DNA from: Tipula vernalis
Taxonomy: Eukaryota; Arthropoda; Insecta; Diptera; Tipulidae
Direction of reading: 5' to 3'
Assembly: GCA_958295665.1 (NCBI GenBank)
Contig: OY282560.1
Coordinates: forward strand, 192,202,061-192,266,060
Length of the DNA: 64,000 nt
The stretch's first letter is position 1; each line of letters begins with the position of its first letter. This document shows, in pieces, positions 1-10,833 of this stretch. Made by a program: the position numbers and the translations under genes. The notes under the pieces are model-generated. The model did not search any database and was not told where the DNA came from. It saw only the letters and a list, made by a program, of their open reading frames with translations.

Positions 1-849
1 CATAATGTAATAACGGTCTCGCACATGTTGTTTTTTGGGCAATAACTTTATCATGTTCTTATTGGCTAAACCCGGTTAATTCTTATTGTTAACTTTTAAA
101 ACTGGACAGATTTTAATTATACTGTGATTTGAACTTTATGAGAAATGTAGACAAAGAATATCATATATTGATGTTAAACAACTAACCGGTGTTAGAAAAC
201 TAGCGTTTTAAGGTCGATGTTTTCAAAATGCTAGTTTTGCAAAAGAATAGAAAATCTTGTAACTACGATCAGAGGAAGCAAAAGTCTTTGCACTGCCTCT
301 TCGATTAATCCTTTTTGTTAGTTAGCACTACATGAACAACCTAATTTATTCAATTACTAACTTGCTTAGGGGCTAGTCTTCTGACATTAAGACCAGTGTT
401 GTGCCGCATAGTCTACATGAAGTAATTAATCAATTCTCTACTCGTGTAGATAATGTATGTAGAGAATTCAAAAAATGGCGTAGATAATGTAGATAATGTC
501 GACAATGTAGACAATGCGTCGAAAATTTCCAGAAGTAGAACATTTTAAGATCGAGTACGCCTTCTTTTAATTTGAAAAATAATTGCTTGTTTTATCCAGA
601 AGATTGGCAACGTTAACGTATGTACGCTCTTCGAATTAATTCACCCAACGATCCAAAAAAGTGAATTTACCACTTGACTTTTGAACCAAATTAAGATTTC
701 CCTACTGTAAATAAAAAAGGTCAAAAAATGTAAGCAAAAAACATATAAATTTATTTTATTAATTTTCGCTTCATGGTTAAAAATAAAACAGAAACAATTT
801 TTATTAAATAATATGCGAACAAATTTATCGTACTATATATAACTTACCA
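1..849. other. Non-coding AT-rich flank
   Basis: No credible coding sequence is visible. Around 420-530 a short motif of the form GTAGATAATGT recurs imperfectly several times. The stretch 394-474 belongs to a repeat that recurs in inverted orientation near 14.75 kb and is listed separately. Nothing else is recognised. Confidence 0.6.
394..474 (+). repeat. Dispersed repeat, inverted partner at 14742-14824
   Basis: Read as reverse complement, 14742-14824 matches this stretch over about 80 bases. It shares the words CATAGTCTACAT and AAGTAATTAAT, and a CTCGTGTA motif, with scattered substitutions. The two copies lie 14 kb apart in opposite orientation. They may be the ends of one large element or two fragments of one family; the sequence does not decide between these. 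Confidence 0.6.
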
Positions 850-1707
850 CTAACAAAAATATTCATTAATAACTAGAAAAGAATCTAAAACAGCTTTCAA
901 TAGATAATTCATAGACGAAACCAACTTTTGGGTAAACTCTAGCTGCACTCGGGCCCATTCTTTTCTAATTGCTTGTTTCAGTGTTGCATTATCCCATATA
1001 TTATATTCTATGGGATTTAGATATAGACTTTGTGAAGGAGAATGTAGTTGTTTGGGGGTGTCATACAGCAACCATTATCCCTTCGATAAACACCAAGTTA
1101 CCGACCCCCGAAGACGCCAGACACTCCCAAAATAGAAGACTACCTCTACCATGTTTAACTGTGCATCAAAGATTAGCGATTTCCATCGCTATTCCTTTCT
1201 TGCGCCATAATTTTGACGGTCCGTCACGCCCAAAATTATCATATTTACTTTCATCTATAAATATTACGCCTTTCCACAAAGTAAAGTCAAGCTCCAGGTA
1301 CAATTTAACTAATTCGATGCGCTTCTTTCTGTTTACGTTACTGATAGGTGGTTTTTCCTGGCAGTTCTGGAAGAATATCTTGAAGAATATTTTTTGAACT
1401 GTACGAGAACATACAACTGTTCCATAATCTCTGCGTATAGCATTATTTGAATTTGTGTATTAGATGTTTTTGGATCTTTGCGTATGGTACGCATTACTAC
1501 CCTTTCCATTTCCTCACTTAGAACTTTATATGTATGTTTCCAAAATATACTGGATTGTGGATTGTGGATTTTGATTTTTTTTTTGTTAATTTTGCGATTG
1601 CCGAAAGCGACTGCCCCTCTAAATACATACATGTTAATTACAACTTCTCGGAAGTGAGCACTGGTTTCTTTTCTTGTAGACATATCACAGTAATTGAAAC
1701 TATTCAC
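850..1707 (-). pseudogene. Tc1-like transposase remnant, internally deleted
   Basis: This is a broken DDE transposase of the Tc1/mariner superfamily, which cuts and pastes at TA dinucleotides. On the minus strand, 1707-1333 encodes an N-terminal part resembling the Tc1 DNA-binding region. About 1262-1200 reads IDESKYDNFGRDG, matching the first catalytic Asp block. After an in-frame stop comes TVKHGRGS, close to the Tc1 signature TVKHGGGS. The segment 1071-850 holds LNPIEYNIWDN, the block that follows the second Asp, and a typical C-terminus. Sequence between the GGGS-like block and LNPIE, where the second catalytic Asp should lie, is missing. Several frame changes and stops are present, so it is inactive. 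The family call is firm; no terminal inverted repeats were identified. Confidence 0.85.
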
Positions 1708-1751
1708 AGTTTAAAAATACAACATCAACATCAAAGCTTCGACATAATAGC

Positions 1752-2126
1752 AGAGCCTTCTAGAGTATAGAGCCGTAATCATAACGACGTATTTGTTAGA
1801 AGCTTTTTTAGTGGTATAACTTTTCACTGATTTCCATAAAAATGGTGTTTTTTAGCTTCAAGTTTTTTAATGAAAAAAGCAAAAATATTATAAAATATTT
1901 ATATAAAAGTTTTCTACATATCTTTAACATCTTTAACAACAATTTACAAGAAGGCTATATTGGTATTAAGTAAATATTAATTGGAGAAATATTAAAATTA
2001 AATTATTTCTAAAAATATTTTTCGCTCTGACGAATTAAAATAATACTTGCTAAATTTATCTATAGTTTTATTAGTTTACGTTAGATGTCTAAAATGTTAA
2101 CAGAAAAATACGAAAAAAAGTTATTT
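1752..2126 (+). repeat. Dispersed direct repeat, copy 1 (about 375 bp)
   Basis: This non-coding block recurs in the same orientation at 39605-40009. Both begin GAGCCTTCTAGAGTATAGAG and end near CAGAAAAATACGAAAAAAA, with high similarity and a few indels. It abuts the upstream side of the Tc1 transposase remnant, so it may be the non-coding 5' part of that Tc1 family. That link is an inference. Confidence 0.75.
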
Positions 2127-2447
2127 ATGCTGTGTGCCTTAATCGACTAAACTAACTAACTAAAGTAGGACGAGTTAGTTAATGCAATATTTAAATAGAT
2201 GGCGCTAGTATAAAAGTCTCCGTCTGTGCCTCAACTTACACTAAACTAAATTTATTCGCCAATAAACAAGAAAAATACCCAACGTAAAATTGTAAAAAAA
2301 GTTAAAATTTATTCATGATATTGCCGCATTTTTTATTTACCAATACACTTCTGATGTATAATAAACGTTTTTTAAGGAAACAGAATTCAAGAAAAAAACG
2401 GAAATATCGAACCAAAGTAATTTACAACACAATATATTTACGAGGTT
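2127..2447. other. Non-coding spacer before Harbinger remnant
   Basis: AT-rich sequence with no coding potential that I can support. It should contain the 5' untranslated part and terminal repeat of the following Harbinger element, but I could not pick out the terminus by eye. Confidence 0.4.
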
Positions 2448-3437
2448 ATGTTATGTTGTCCAACATTTTTTGGCTTTAAATTGCAGCTTCCACGAAACCT
2501 CTATTCTTCATATAATGCTACAATTTTCCAAGGAATTATGTCGAATAATAACCGATTTATAAGACAGCATTTAAGAGTAACGGCTGACTCTTTAAATGCC
2601 ATATGCGAACTATTGGTCGAGCGAGAAACTAAGAGAGGCTACGCCGTGAGATTCCGGGTTTGTGTTTTTTAGTATTGGCTGGCATGTGGAACTGTTATCG
2701 TGTTACTGGTGTAATCTTTTGTATTTTCAGGTGCATGGTTAGAACAATAGTTCATAATATGCTTGATTATTTTGTCGCACTAGCGCCAAAAGTAATCAAA
2801 TCGGTGAACAATTTAATAAACGGTCAGGGGCAAGAATATATAGTAAAGCTCTAGGCGCCATAGACGGATGTCACATAAAAGTTTTAGTCCCTACAAGCTT
2901 GCATGGTCAATACATTAACAGAAAATTGGACTATAGCATTAATTTAATGGCGGTATGTGACAGTTTCGGGAGATTCGTTGTGGCTATCCGGGCTCTGTTC
3001 ATGACCAACGAGTTTTACATAATAGTCAAAGAGCATTCCCGCCGCAAGGATACTACCTATTAGGAGACAGTGGCTACAAATGTGCTCTGAAACCGGTGGC
3101 TATAATAACTCCGATTAAAAATAATTCAACCGCAATTGAACGGAAATTTAACCACGTACACACCAAGGCCCGTAGCATTGTTGAAAATGCGTTTGGTGTA
3201 ATGAAAACACGATGGCGTGCAATTTTTCTGAAATCCCTGGAACTAAAATTAAAAAATTGCATAAAAGTCATTACAACATGTTGTGTTATACACAATGTGT
3301 GTTTATCCGAAAACTTTGAACTCAAGCCATTTGAAGAAGTGCTAAATGAATCATTTGAGAATGCAAATGACCAGGATGATCATCAGGCCTTAGAATTCCG
3401 AAATACGCTAATACATGAATTGTTAGTAGAGAGTTAA
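2448..3437 (+). pseudogene. Harbinger (HARBI1-like) transposase, frameshifted
   Basis: This is a DDE nuclease of the PIF/Harbinger superfamily, recognised from ordered motifs spread over several frames. The stretch 2448-2672 carries the N-terminal part. About 2650-2850 carries the helix-turn-helix-like stretch ending VKSVNNLING. Near 2855-2960 the frame reads GAIDGCHIKV followed by INRKLDYSINLMA, the first catalytic Asp block. Near 3060 it reads GDSGYKCALKP, the second Asp block. The final frame, 3096-3437, contains ENAFGVMKTRWRAI with the catalytic Glu and ends normally at a TAA. The PGSVHD-like block sits in a different frame from its neighbours. At least three frame changes separate the blocks, so no full protein can be made. 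The catalytic triad codons all survive, which suggests moderate age. Confidence 0.88.
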
Positions 3438-3665
3438 ACATATGTAAAGCGAATTTGAAATATTTAAAATAAAAAAGTAAAAATTTAAATTTATTAAAAT
3501 AATTCAGTCTTTATTTTTTAAACAAAATCCATCTTGTACGAGTACTTATCCAAAGATTCTACATATCACGTATTCAAATTGTATAATTAATTAAACAAAT
3601 AATTTTTTTTTAAAATTAGTCTATAAAAAAAGATATTGAACAAAATATAAATAATTCATATAGAT
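3438..3665. other. Non-coding AT-rich spacer
   Basis: No gene or recognisable repeat. It probably includes the 3' end of the Harbinger element, but no terminus was identified. Confidence 0.4.
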
Positions 3666-3929
3666 CAGCGGAATTATATATTATCAATTTAATTATGCAA
3701 TGATCAAAAATCTTAGATTGAGCAGAACTATAAGCATTTTTTATGAAAATGTACAAAAATATTATAATTTTAATAGCAAAATTTTGAAATTTTTGCTTTT
3801 TTAAAATTTTTCTATTAAAATTAGAATACTTTTGTACATTTATTTATTTATAAAAAATGCTTATAGTTTTGCTCAATCTAAGGTTTTTCATCATTGCATA
3901 AGTAAATTGATATCTATTTAATTCTGCTG
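3666..3929. mobile_element. Foldback MITE, about 264 bp, arms about 118 bp
   Basis: The left arm, starting CAGCGGAATTATATATTATC at 3666, pairs with the right arm ending CTATTTAATTCTGCTG at 3929. The complementarity continues inward for about 118 bases with scattered mismatches, leaving a short AT-rich loop. It has no coding capacity. The structure fits a miniature inverted-repeat element. No clear target-site duplication is visible, so the superfamily cannot be assigned. Confidence 0.8.
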
Positions 3930-4354
3930 CTCGCTGCTGCTGCTTGGTGTATTTCACCCTTTACTCTATCGCTTTTTTCGCTAGTATCGCTGGATAGCAC
4001 AATGAGAGTTAACATATACTTCACATAAAGCTTCGTTGCCTTTTCCAAAAATTTTTGGAAGTAATTTTAGTTATGTCAATAAAAAACGGTCTGCATAAGT
4101 AAGCGCCATGAACCAGTTTCCATGATAACTTTTAAAGAACGTCACTTTCAACTTACAGATTTTATGTAAGATGCTGTGGCACAAATTGTTTTCTTCTATT
4201 TGTTAAAGTTGTCCTTAATTCTGTTCTGTGTGACCATTACAAATAAGAATTTAATAATTTAAAGTTTTCGTTTTGTATATTTTAATATGTGAATACTATT
4301 GTTTTATTTTCCTATTTAGATATTATTTGCTTTTAATAACTAACGCAACATTTT
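3930..4354. other. Non-coding sequence
   Basis: A CTG-rich run at about 3925-3950 immediately follows the MITE. Otherwise no gene or repeat is recognised. Confidence 0.4.
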
Positions 4355-5269
4355 TTGCGAATTTACATAAAATGTCTATTGAAGATGATACAGATGATCG
4401 ATATTGCAGAAAATCATGTATTACTGTTTAACTCATCAACAAATGAAGAGGAAAATCAATCTTACTTAAACTATGGTAACAAATTAATCATTTTCATTAA
4501 AACTTGGCAGTCAGACAAATCAACTACATTCAATTTAATCCAATTTTTTCTTTATCTTCAATAATTTTCTGACTTAGAGAATAGTTCGTTTAATGCTTAC
4601 CACCCGCTTGATTCTAGTAACGATCAACCCAACGAATTGCATAACTTATTAGGCAAATGGGGACTGGAATCAACTTGGGATAATTTTTAAAGTAATTCTA
4701 GCTACCAAGTTGCAGTGTGTTCTTTCCTAAATTTTCAAATTCTTTTAGAATCAAATTTCGATGACATTATGGATTTAAAGATTTTAACAGAATCAGATTT
4801 GGATGCTTTGTTTCCTGACCCAACAGATATTAGCAAAAAAAGTAGGCTCCGATCAAAAATTGGGGAATGGCGCGTTGCAAATGTGAGATTAAAATATATT
4901 TATTTAATAATAATATTGCATTTCCGTTTCATTGCCTTTGATTTTTAGGGGTTCCCTTTACAGTCCTATACATTAAGTAACAGCAATAGCACGTTATCTA
5001 TGGATACACAGATAAGCTCTTTGATTCCTAGTTCCAGCGCATCTTTAGCGTCATATAAAAGCGAAATACATTCTGCCTTTTACTTTGTAAATTTTAAACT
5101 GGACGACGATACCCGAAATTTGTTGATCGAAAGTATCGTACATGAATTCATAGTCAGGGAAGAAAATATGACTGCTGCCCAGCTGGAACAAATCAGTATT
5201 GAAATAGAAAAATACTTTCCTGGCGAAGATAAGGCAAATAGCTATTCTTCTAAATTATTTAATTATTAA
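4355..5269 (+). pseudogene. Remnant of unnamed multi-part gene (SAM-like region)
   Basis: Three short frames lie in the same direction. About 4749-4890 encodes NFDDIMDLKILTESDLDALF followed by a basic helix, which looks like a sterile-alpha-motif (SAM) fold. About 5000-5269 encodes an unbroken 89 codons with a helical segment LLIESIVHEFIVREENMTAA and the word EKYFPGEDK. From memory, similar SAM-plus-helical proteins occur in many copies in arthropods, without an assigned function. A GT at 4881 and a TTTTAG at 4944-4949 could bound an intron between the last two pieces. It is unclear whether this is a decayed host gene or a mobile-element gene. It lies directly upstream of another remnant in the same orientation and may have belonged to the same unit. 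Confidence 0.4.
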
Positions 5270-5661
5270 TTGTATTTTATACGGAAGGAAATAATCTTAT
5301 TATATATTTTAATAAGATTATTTCAATAACTACTTTGAAAATTAGCAGATATTTAATAAACTCTTCAAACATAAAATAAATTTATGCATGCAACTTTAAG
5401 CAAAACATTTCTTGATACATTTTTATTATGTATCTATGTATGTATAAATTTGAAATTCGGAAGATTATGAGTACAATTGTCCTGACTAATAACCGTATTA
5501 TATTTCAACCAATACTTTTCAACATAAAAAAAATTATTGCTGTAAAGATTATATTTAATTTCAGATTGACATTAATACATTAAACTTTAAAGACAAAACA
5601 TTAAAAATTTATTAATTATATTCATATTTTAATTATAACTGGATTATTCTCTATTTGAATC
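5270..5661. other. Non-coding AT-rich spacer
   Basis: No gene is seen. A short perfect-looking hairpin (ATAATCTTATTATATATTTTAATAAGATTAT) lies at about 5291-5321. Its role is unknown. Confidence 0.4.
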
Positions 5662-6981
5662 ATGTTAAACTGCTTTCTATGTCTTCAAACATTTGACACA
5701 GTTGACCTTTATATAAGACATCTAAAATATGTACATTCATTTTTTAAAGACATCTGATGAATTTAAATGTCAAACCGATTGCCCTTTAGTTTTCGAAAAC
5801 CTATCCTCATTTAACAGACATTAGATTAAAAAGCACGAACATAACACGAATATTCCTCCAATAAATGTTTGTATATCAAAATTTACCTCTGTTACTAATT
5901 ATGAGCCAATTTATTTACAGAATGATTTTAAATACAATTTTGAACTTCCTCAACAAGGAACCGCTCTTAACACAGTACAGTTTAAAGAAATAGTAAAAAA
6001 AGCAGTACTTGCATTTGTTACAAAAATTTCAAGTAATAGTAATGTTACAAACACGTTACTTGAAAATATTCAGAAAGATTTAACATCTCAAGCGCTTGAA
6101 GAAATGTTTTCCGTATTAATAAAAATAAACCCTTTGATTGATGCAAATATTTAAAACACAGTCGAAGAAATGTTCAAATTTTGTTCTAACCCGTTTCAAG
6201 AAATAAACTCAGAATATTTATTAATAAAAACTTTAACAGAACATAATCTTTATAAACCACCTGAAAAGTTTCTTATTAATTCTCAAACATCGGAAGTAAT
6301 ACTAAAAGGAGTATCTGTTTTAGCCAATAATAATATTCAAGGCATTTCAATGCCTTTCAAATATCGAATAACAAATTTTTTTTTGAACAACCGCATGTAT
6401 TAGCACAAACGTACCTTACCATTTATACTACGATGATTTCGAGCCAGGAAACCCTCTCGGTTCCAAATCTGTAGTACAATCTCTGGCAGCGTTCTATTAT
6501 AGTTTTCCAACTTTATACCCTTAAAGTATGCTTCTGGTGAAAATATTTTTGTTGCTATGTTTCTGAAATCAAGAGACCTAAAACAATATTTGGAAACCAC
6601 AAATGTTTAGCTAGATTAATTGATACAATTCGGAAACTTGAAACTGAGGGTATTTCAATGACAATAGCAAACGAAAAGATAACTTTATATTTTGTGCTAG
6701 GGCTTGTAATTGGGGATAATCTTTTAATCATAATCAAAGTTGTCGCTTCTGCAAAATTTTATAAAAAGGATTTATCGAAGCATAATTGTGAAGTATCTAT
6801 CCTTACGAGAAATGAGGAAAACTATAAAGTTGATTTAAAGAAAAATGATTACTTAGATACTGGAATTCGTGAAGATTCCATTTTTTATGAAATTGGAAGT
6901 TTTCACGTTGTCTCCAATTCTTGTGTGGACGTCATGTACGACGTCTTTGAAGGAATCATTAAATATGGGTTATATAGATAA
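5662..6981 (+). pseudogene. Broken C2H2-type gene of an unnamed conserved family
   Basis: From the ATG at 5662 the frame reads a C2H2-like unit (CFLCLQTF then RHLKYVH). A frameshift in a T run is followed by a second Cys/His unit (CQTDCPLVF, then H-x4-H with a stop between the histidines). The frame continues open to about 6150, then 6170-6403. In other frames come YYDDFEPGNPLGSK at about 6424-6465 and, at 6658-6981, a 107-codon segment ending IGSFHVVSNSCVDVMYDVFE. The words DDFEPGNPLGSK and SFHV...VDxMxDxFEG are, from memory, hallmarks of an uncharacterised multi-copy family in arthropods and cnidarians. Its biochemical role is not known to me. Several frameshifts and stops make this copy inactive. 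Confidence 0.55.
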
Positions 6982-7976
6982 ATTTAATTAATATTAATTA
7001 ATTATTTATTAAAATAATTTGTTGGTTTCTTAACTTACTATATTATTTGCTAATCTATGAGTTTAAACAATAATTTATTAGCTATAATCTACCATAATCA
7101 TACATAAATATAGTTATTAATCTAAGTTAATAATTTTAATTATACCCAAATAAATTATTATTTAAGAATGTAAAATAACAAAAGGTATTTTTAATTATTT
7201 GTCCAATGAGCATGCTGTTACCCAATGAAAATTCTCAATTAAAGCAAAAAATTGCTTAAAAGAAGAGGGCCCTTGCTACAAAAAAAAGTTTCACTCGTAT
7301 TCAATATAGAAAGTAGTTGCTAAAGTTAATAAATCATTTTATTAAATTAAGAACTGTTTGTCTTTAATCTAACGAAAATATAATTAAATTAATTAGTTTC
7401 GTGTTTACATCCAGCAAATTTTTGTTTAAAATTAAAAAAAAAAATTCTTAAGCCAAGCAAAAATCGTTTAAAGGAAGAGATGAATAATTTCTGTCGTATT
7501 CAATACAGAAATCAGTTGCTAAAGTTAATAAACAATTTTATTAGATTAAGAACTATTTTTGTTTAATCGAACGAAAATATTATTAAATTGTAGTTTTGTG
7601 TTTTCATAAAGAGCGAATACTCTTTTAAATTGAAAAAAAAAAAAAATTCTTCATAAAAGCAAAATCATTCCTTAGTTTAAGAAACACATAAGCTTGATTT
7701 TACATTGAGACGTATTAAATTAATAAAATTATTTAATTACCTCAAGCAAGCATTTTTCTTGGTTTTAATCATTTTGGTATAATGTTTTAAATCTAAATTT
7801 AATAAAATAATTGCTAGATTTAATACTACCCAGCCTTTCTTCGACCTAACAATTATTTCTTAAGCAAAGAAAACCGAAATTTTATTGTCCTATTCAAGCC
7901 GATTCTCAATTCAATAAATGGGCTTGATAGGTTGAAAATCATTGTACCAAAATGATTAAATAAGGCAAGTTAAGTT
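6982..7976. repeat. AT-rich region with an imperfect tandem duplication
   Basis: No coding sequence. Two adjacent units of about 180-200 bases, roughly 7236-7425 and 7440-7615, share the words CGTATTCAATA, AGTTGCTAAAGTTAATAAA and AACGAAAATAT in the same order. Further on, CTTGGTTTTAATCATTTTGG near 7758 is inverted near 7945-7970, giving a small imperfect palindrome. The stretch may be a subterminal region of an unrecognised element. Confidence 0.5.
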
Positions 7977-8243
7977 TTATAAAAGCAATCGTTTCTCTCT
8001 GTGAAGCGTCTTCATGCGCTCCTGCATCCATGCAATTGTAATATTCAGTTGCTTGTTTATATTTTTGGCTTCAACTAATGCATTATTAGCTTTACACAAT
8101 TCATTGTGAAGCTTTTCTTTGTTTATAGAACGAGTGTTGTGGCTAATGACCCTAATGGAGGGACTATCGCCTCTTATCGGAGAATACGATACTTTATAAC
8201 TCCACTGGATGGGATGTGAATTATCTTTTTTTGTTTCACACAA
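7977..8243 (-). CDS. Short unassigned ORF (88 codons)
   Basis: An open frame with a Lys/Glu/Asn-rich C-terminal half (about residues 38-88) that could form a coiled coil. It contains SHNTRSINKEKLHNELCKAN. I do not recognise a family. It lies just upstream of LINE-A on the opposite strand and may be a chance frame or a fragment of a mobile-element ORF. The only argument for it is that its amino-acid composition is less biased than that of nearby AT-rich frames. Confidence 0.2.
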   Translation of the reverse strand: MCETKKDNSHPIQWSYKVSYSPIRGDSPSIRVISHNTRSINKEKLHNELCKANNALVEAKNINKQLNITIAWMQERMKTLHREKRLLL

Positions 8244-8398
8244 TTGAGCTTGTTTAGAAAAGAATATTTGTTTAGTTGTAATTACATGTTCACCAATTGG
8301 AATTTATAATGTTTATCTAATATTTTTACTCTCATCAAGGGCTCACTAAAATTTAGTAAGTCGCACACATGTTACGTTTTCTAATCAGTTTTTATTGA

Positions 8399-9324
8399 AT
8401 GACTTTTAAATCTTTAAAAGCAAAATGTTTTAACAATTATTTTTCAAATATTGATGATTTCTCATTGGATCATGTTGATATGAATCTTTCTTCCAAAACC
8501 CTGTGTGTACTTCAAATTTAATATTTGGGGCATGAATGAACTAAGTAAGTTGACGATTTACTAAATTTCATTGATAGTTTACATTTACATACTGAGATTC
8601 ATTTGATAGTTATAACCGAAACATTTATTAAAAGCTCAAATATATTCTCCTTTAAGATTAAAAATTTCTCAAACGTCTTCTCTTGTAGAGATGACAGGTC
8701 GGGGGGGGGGGGGGGGGGGGGGGGGGGAATTGCTATGTTCATCAGGGAAGATATTCGCTATAATATCCTAAACACTAACGATGAGACCTTGCCATTCCAG
8801 TTCATGTGTATTCAACTCTCGGGTTTTAATCCAATTAATGTTTGTGGGATCTATAGGCCACCTGGCTTTTAGAAATCTTGGAACAACTTCTATGTAGCAA
8901 CAATTCCAATTCTGACTTTATTATTGTAGGAGATTTGAATATACCGATTAATAAAAAATTAAAACTAATTTCTGAGTACAATTCCACCTTATTAAGTCAT
9001 GGTATGATTGTTACTAACACATTTGCTACCAGACCAGTAAGTGGTAATATCTTGGATCATGCTATTAGCAGTTTTCTTAATAAAGAACGAGTTTTTAACT
9101 CAACAATTGAATCTGATATCAGTGATCATAGTTTTATTTTTTCAAAATTCGTGTTTAAGCCGAAATACATAAATAAGGAATTAGAAAAGAAAACGGTAAA
9201 TTATGACAAAGTGAATCAATACTTCGATGAATTTTTATTTTCAACCTCGTTTGACATTCACAACCTTGATTCAACCCTAAAATTAATCTTTGGAAAATAT
9301 AATGAGTTGGTTGGTAAATTTTAA
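8399..9324 (+). pseudogene. LINE-A endonuclease (APE) domain, frameshifted
   Basis: An exonuclease-endonuclease-phosphatase domain that nicks target DNA for LINE insertion. From ATG 8399 the frame encodes SLDHVDMNLSSKTLCVLQ before a stop. Later frames give VITETFIKSS at about 8606 (catalytic Glu block), then IAMFIREDIRY and VCGIYRPPGF. The segment 8878-9324 gives IIVGDLNIPI (catalytic Asp block) and ISDHSFIFSK (terminal His block). A run of 27 G at 8701-8727 encodes nine glycines in frame where relatives have about three. A stop at 8870-8872 separates the two largest segments, so the protein is broken. Confidence 0.8.
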
Positions 9325-9669
9325 GTAAGGTAAGTCTAAACAAGTACAGGTGAAAATGAAAAATGCTAGTATTTGTCCCTAGATGAATCTAGATCTTTGG
9401 AATTTAATAAAAGAAAAAAATCGCACACTCAAAAGGTTTAAACAAAGCACAAACAACTCTGCGTTAAAGGACAGACTAGATTTGCTCAATAGAAGGATCA
9501 AATCTAAAAAATATCCATTGTATAAAATGATGTCAAATACAAAGACTTTCCCAGTATTCTAAATATATTCAATAGCCATTTTGTAAATGTTGGCAACAGC
9601 CTCTCTTTTACAAGTAATGGTAACACTGAATTATACAATCTGCACAATAGCAGCTCGAATTCATTTTTT

Positions 9670-10833
9670 TTGCGCTCAATCTCCGTTACGGAAACAGATA
9701 ATAAAATTAATAATTTAGACAATAATAAGGGTGGTGGGTATGATAATATTCATAATACTGTTATAAAACGTAACTCAGCATTCTTTTCTCAAATATTGAC
9801 GGATTTATTCAATGTAGTGTTTGAAACCGGCATTTATCCTGATTGTTTGAAGATTGCAAAAGTGACACCAATATTTAAATCAGGAGACTGCAAAGCTGCT
9901 AGTAGCTACCGACCAATTTCTGTCTTGTCTGTGTTTGACAAAATGCTTCAAAAATTAATTGAAACTCGCCTGACTGAATATCTAAACGCTTTAGATTTTT
10001 TTTACTGTCATCAATATGGTTTTAGACAGGGGTTTGGCACAGATACCGCTTTAATTGAGATTACTGATCTGATTTACCGAGCTTTCGATAATCAGGAGTA
10101 TTTATGTGGTCTATTTTTAGATCTGCATAAAGCGTTTGACTGCATTGATCATCGTCTAATTCTAAATAAGTTGTATTGCTATGGCTTTCGAGGCTTGGCT
10201 TATAATCTTTTGATGAGTTATTTTCAAAATCGTACACAATTTGTGGCTTTAGATGGTGTAATTAGTAGCACTTTAACTATTGATTGCGGCATCTCTCAGG
10301 GTAGTGTACTTGGCCCTATTCTATTTCTGATTTTCATAAATGATATATCACACCTACCTCTGGCTGGGAAAATTAGAATGTTTGCTGATGATACCGCAAT
10401 ATTCTATAATTCCAAAGATTGCTCCCAAGCCATGACACACATGGAAAACGAAGTGGCTGTAGTTATAGAATATTTAAATGTAAATAAAATATCTGTAAAC
10501 CTCAACAAAACCAAATTTATTATCTTTCAATCCCCATTCCTCCCTCATTGTGATTTCCAACCCTTGCAAGTTTCAAATGTTATTATCGAGGGAGTTGATA
10601 AACTCAAATATCTTGCAGTTTTACTTGATAAGCATATGTCTTGGAATAAACAAATTCATACGTTGAGTTTAAAAGTCAATCCCTTTATTTATTTGATTAG
10701 GAAGCTTGCTTTCTGTGTTCCACAACATATTCTAAAAATGATTTATTCTTCATTTATTCACACCATACCAACCTACAGTGCTGAGATGAAAGGTGGGTCG
10801 GCCCGCCCGTGGATCTCAACAGGGGGTATGTAA
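9670..10833 (+). pseudogene. LINE-A reverse transcriptase, cut by insertion
   Basis: A 387-codon open frame holding most of a non-LTR reverse transcriptase. Visible in order are GGGYDNIHN, VTPIFKSGD, SSYRPISVLS, FLDLHKAFDCIDH (first catalytic Asp), ISQGSVLGPILF, and RMFADDTAIF at about 10378 (the FADD pair). After the thumb the family sequence MIYSSFIH stops at 10763. The last 23 codons are inserted DNA read by chance. The true continuation lies at 13749 onward. The original ORF probably began upstream and was fused to the endonuclease. Confidence 0.85.
10752..10763 (+). repeat. 12-bp target-site duplication, left copy
   Basis: ATTTATTCACAC here recurs at 13748-13759, directly after a poly(A) tract. 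The two copies bound the nested insertion and restore the LINE-A coding order when joined. This is the expected footprint of target-primed reverse transcription. Confidence 0.85.

Noticed and set aside
969..1397. 142-codon plus-strand frame
   Set aside because: Antisense to the Tc1 transposase remnant, whose motifs are on the minus strand.
6400..6600. 66-codon minus-strand frame
   Set aside because: Antisense to DDFEPGNPLGSK sequence on the plus strand, which is the recognisable product.
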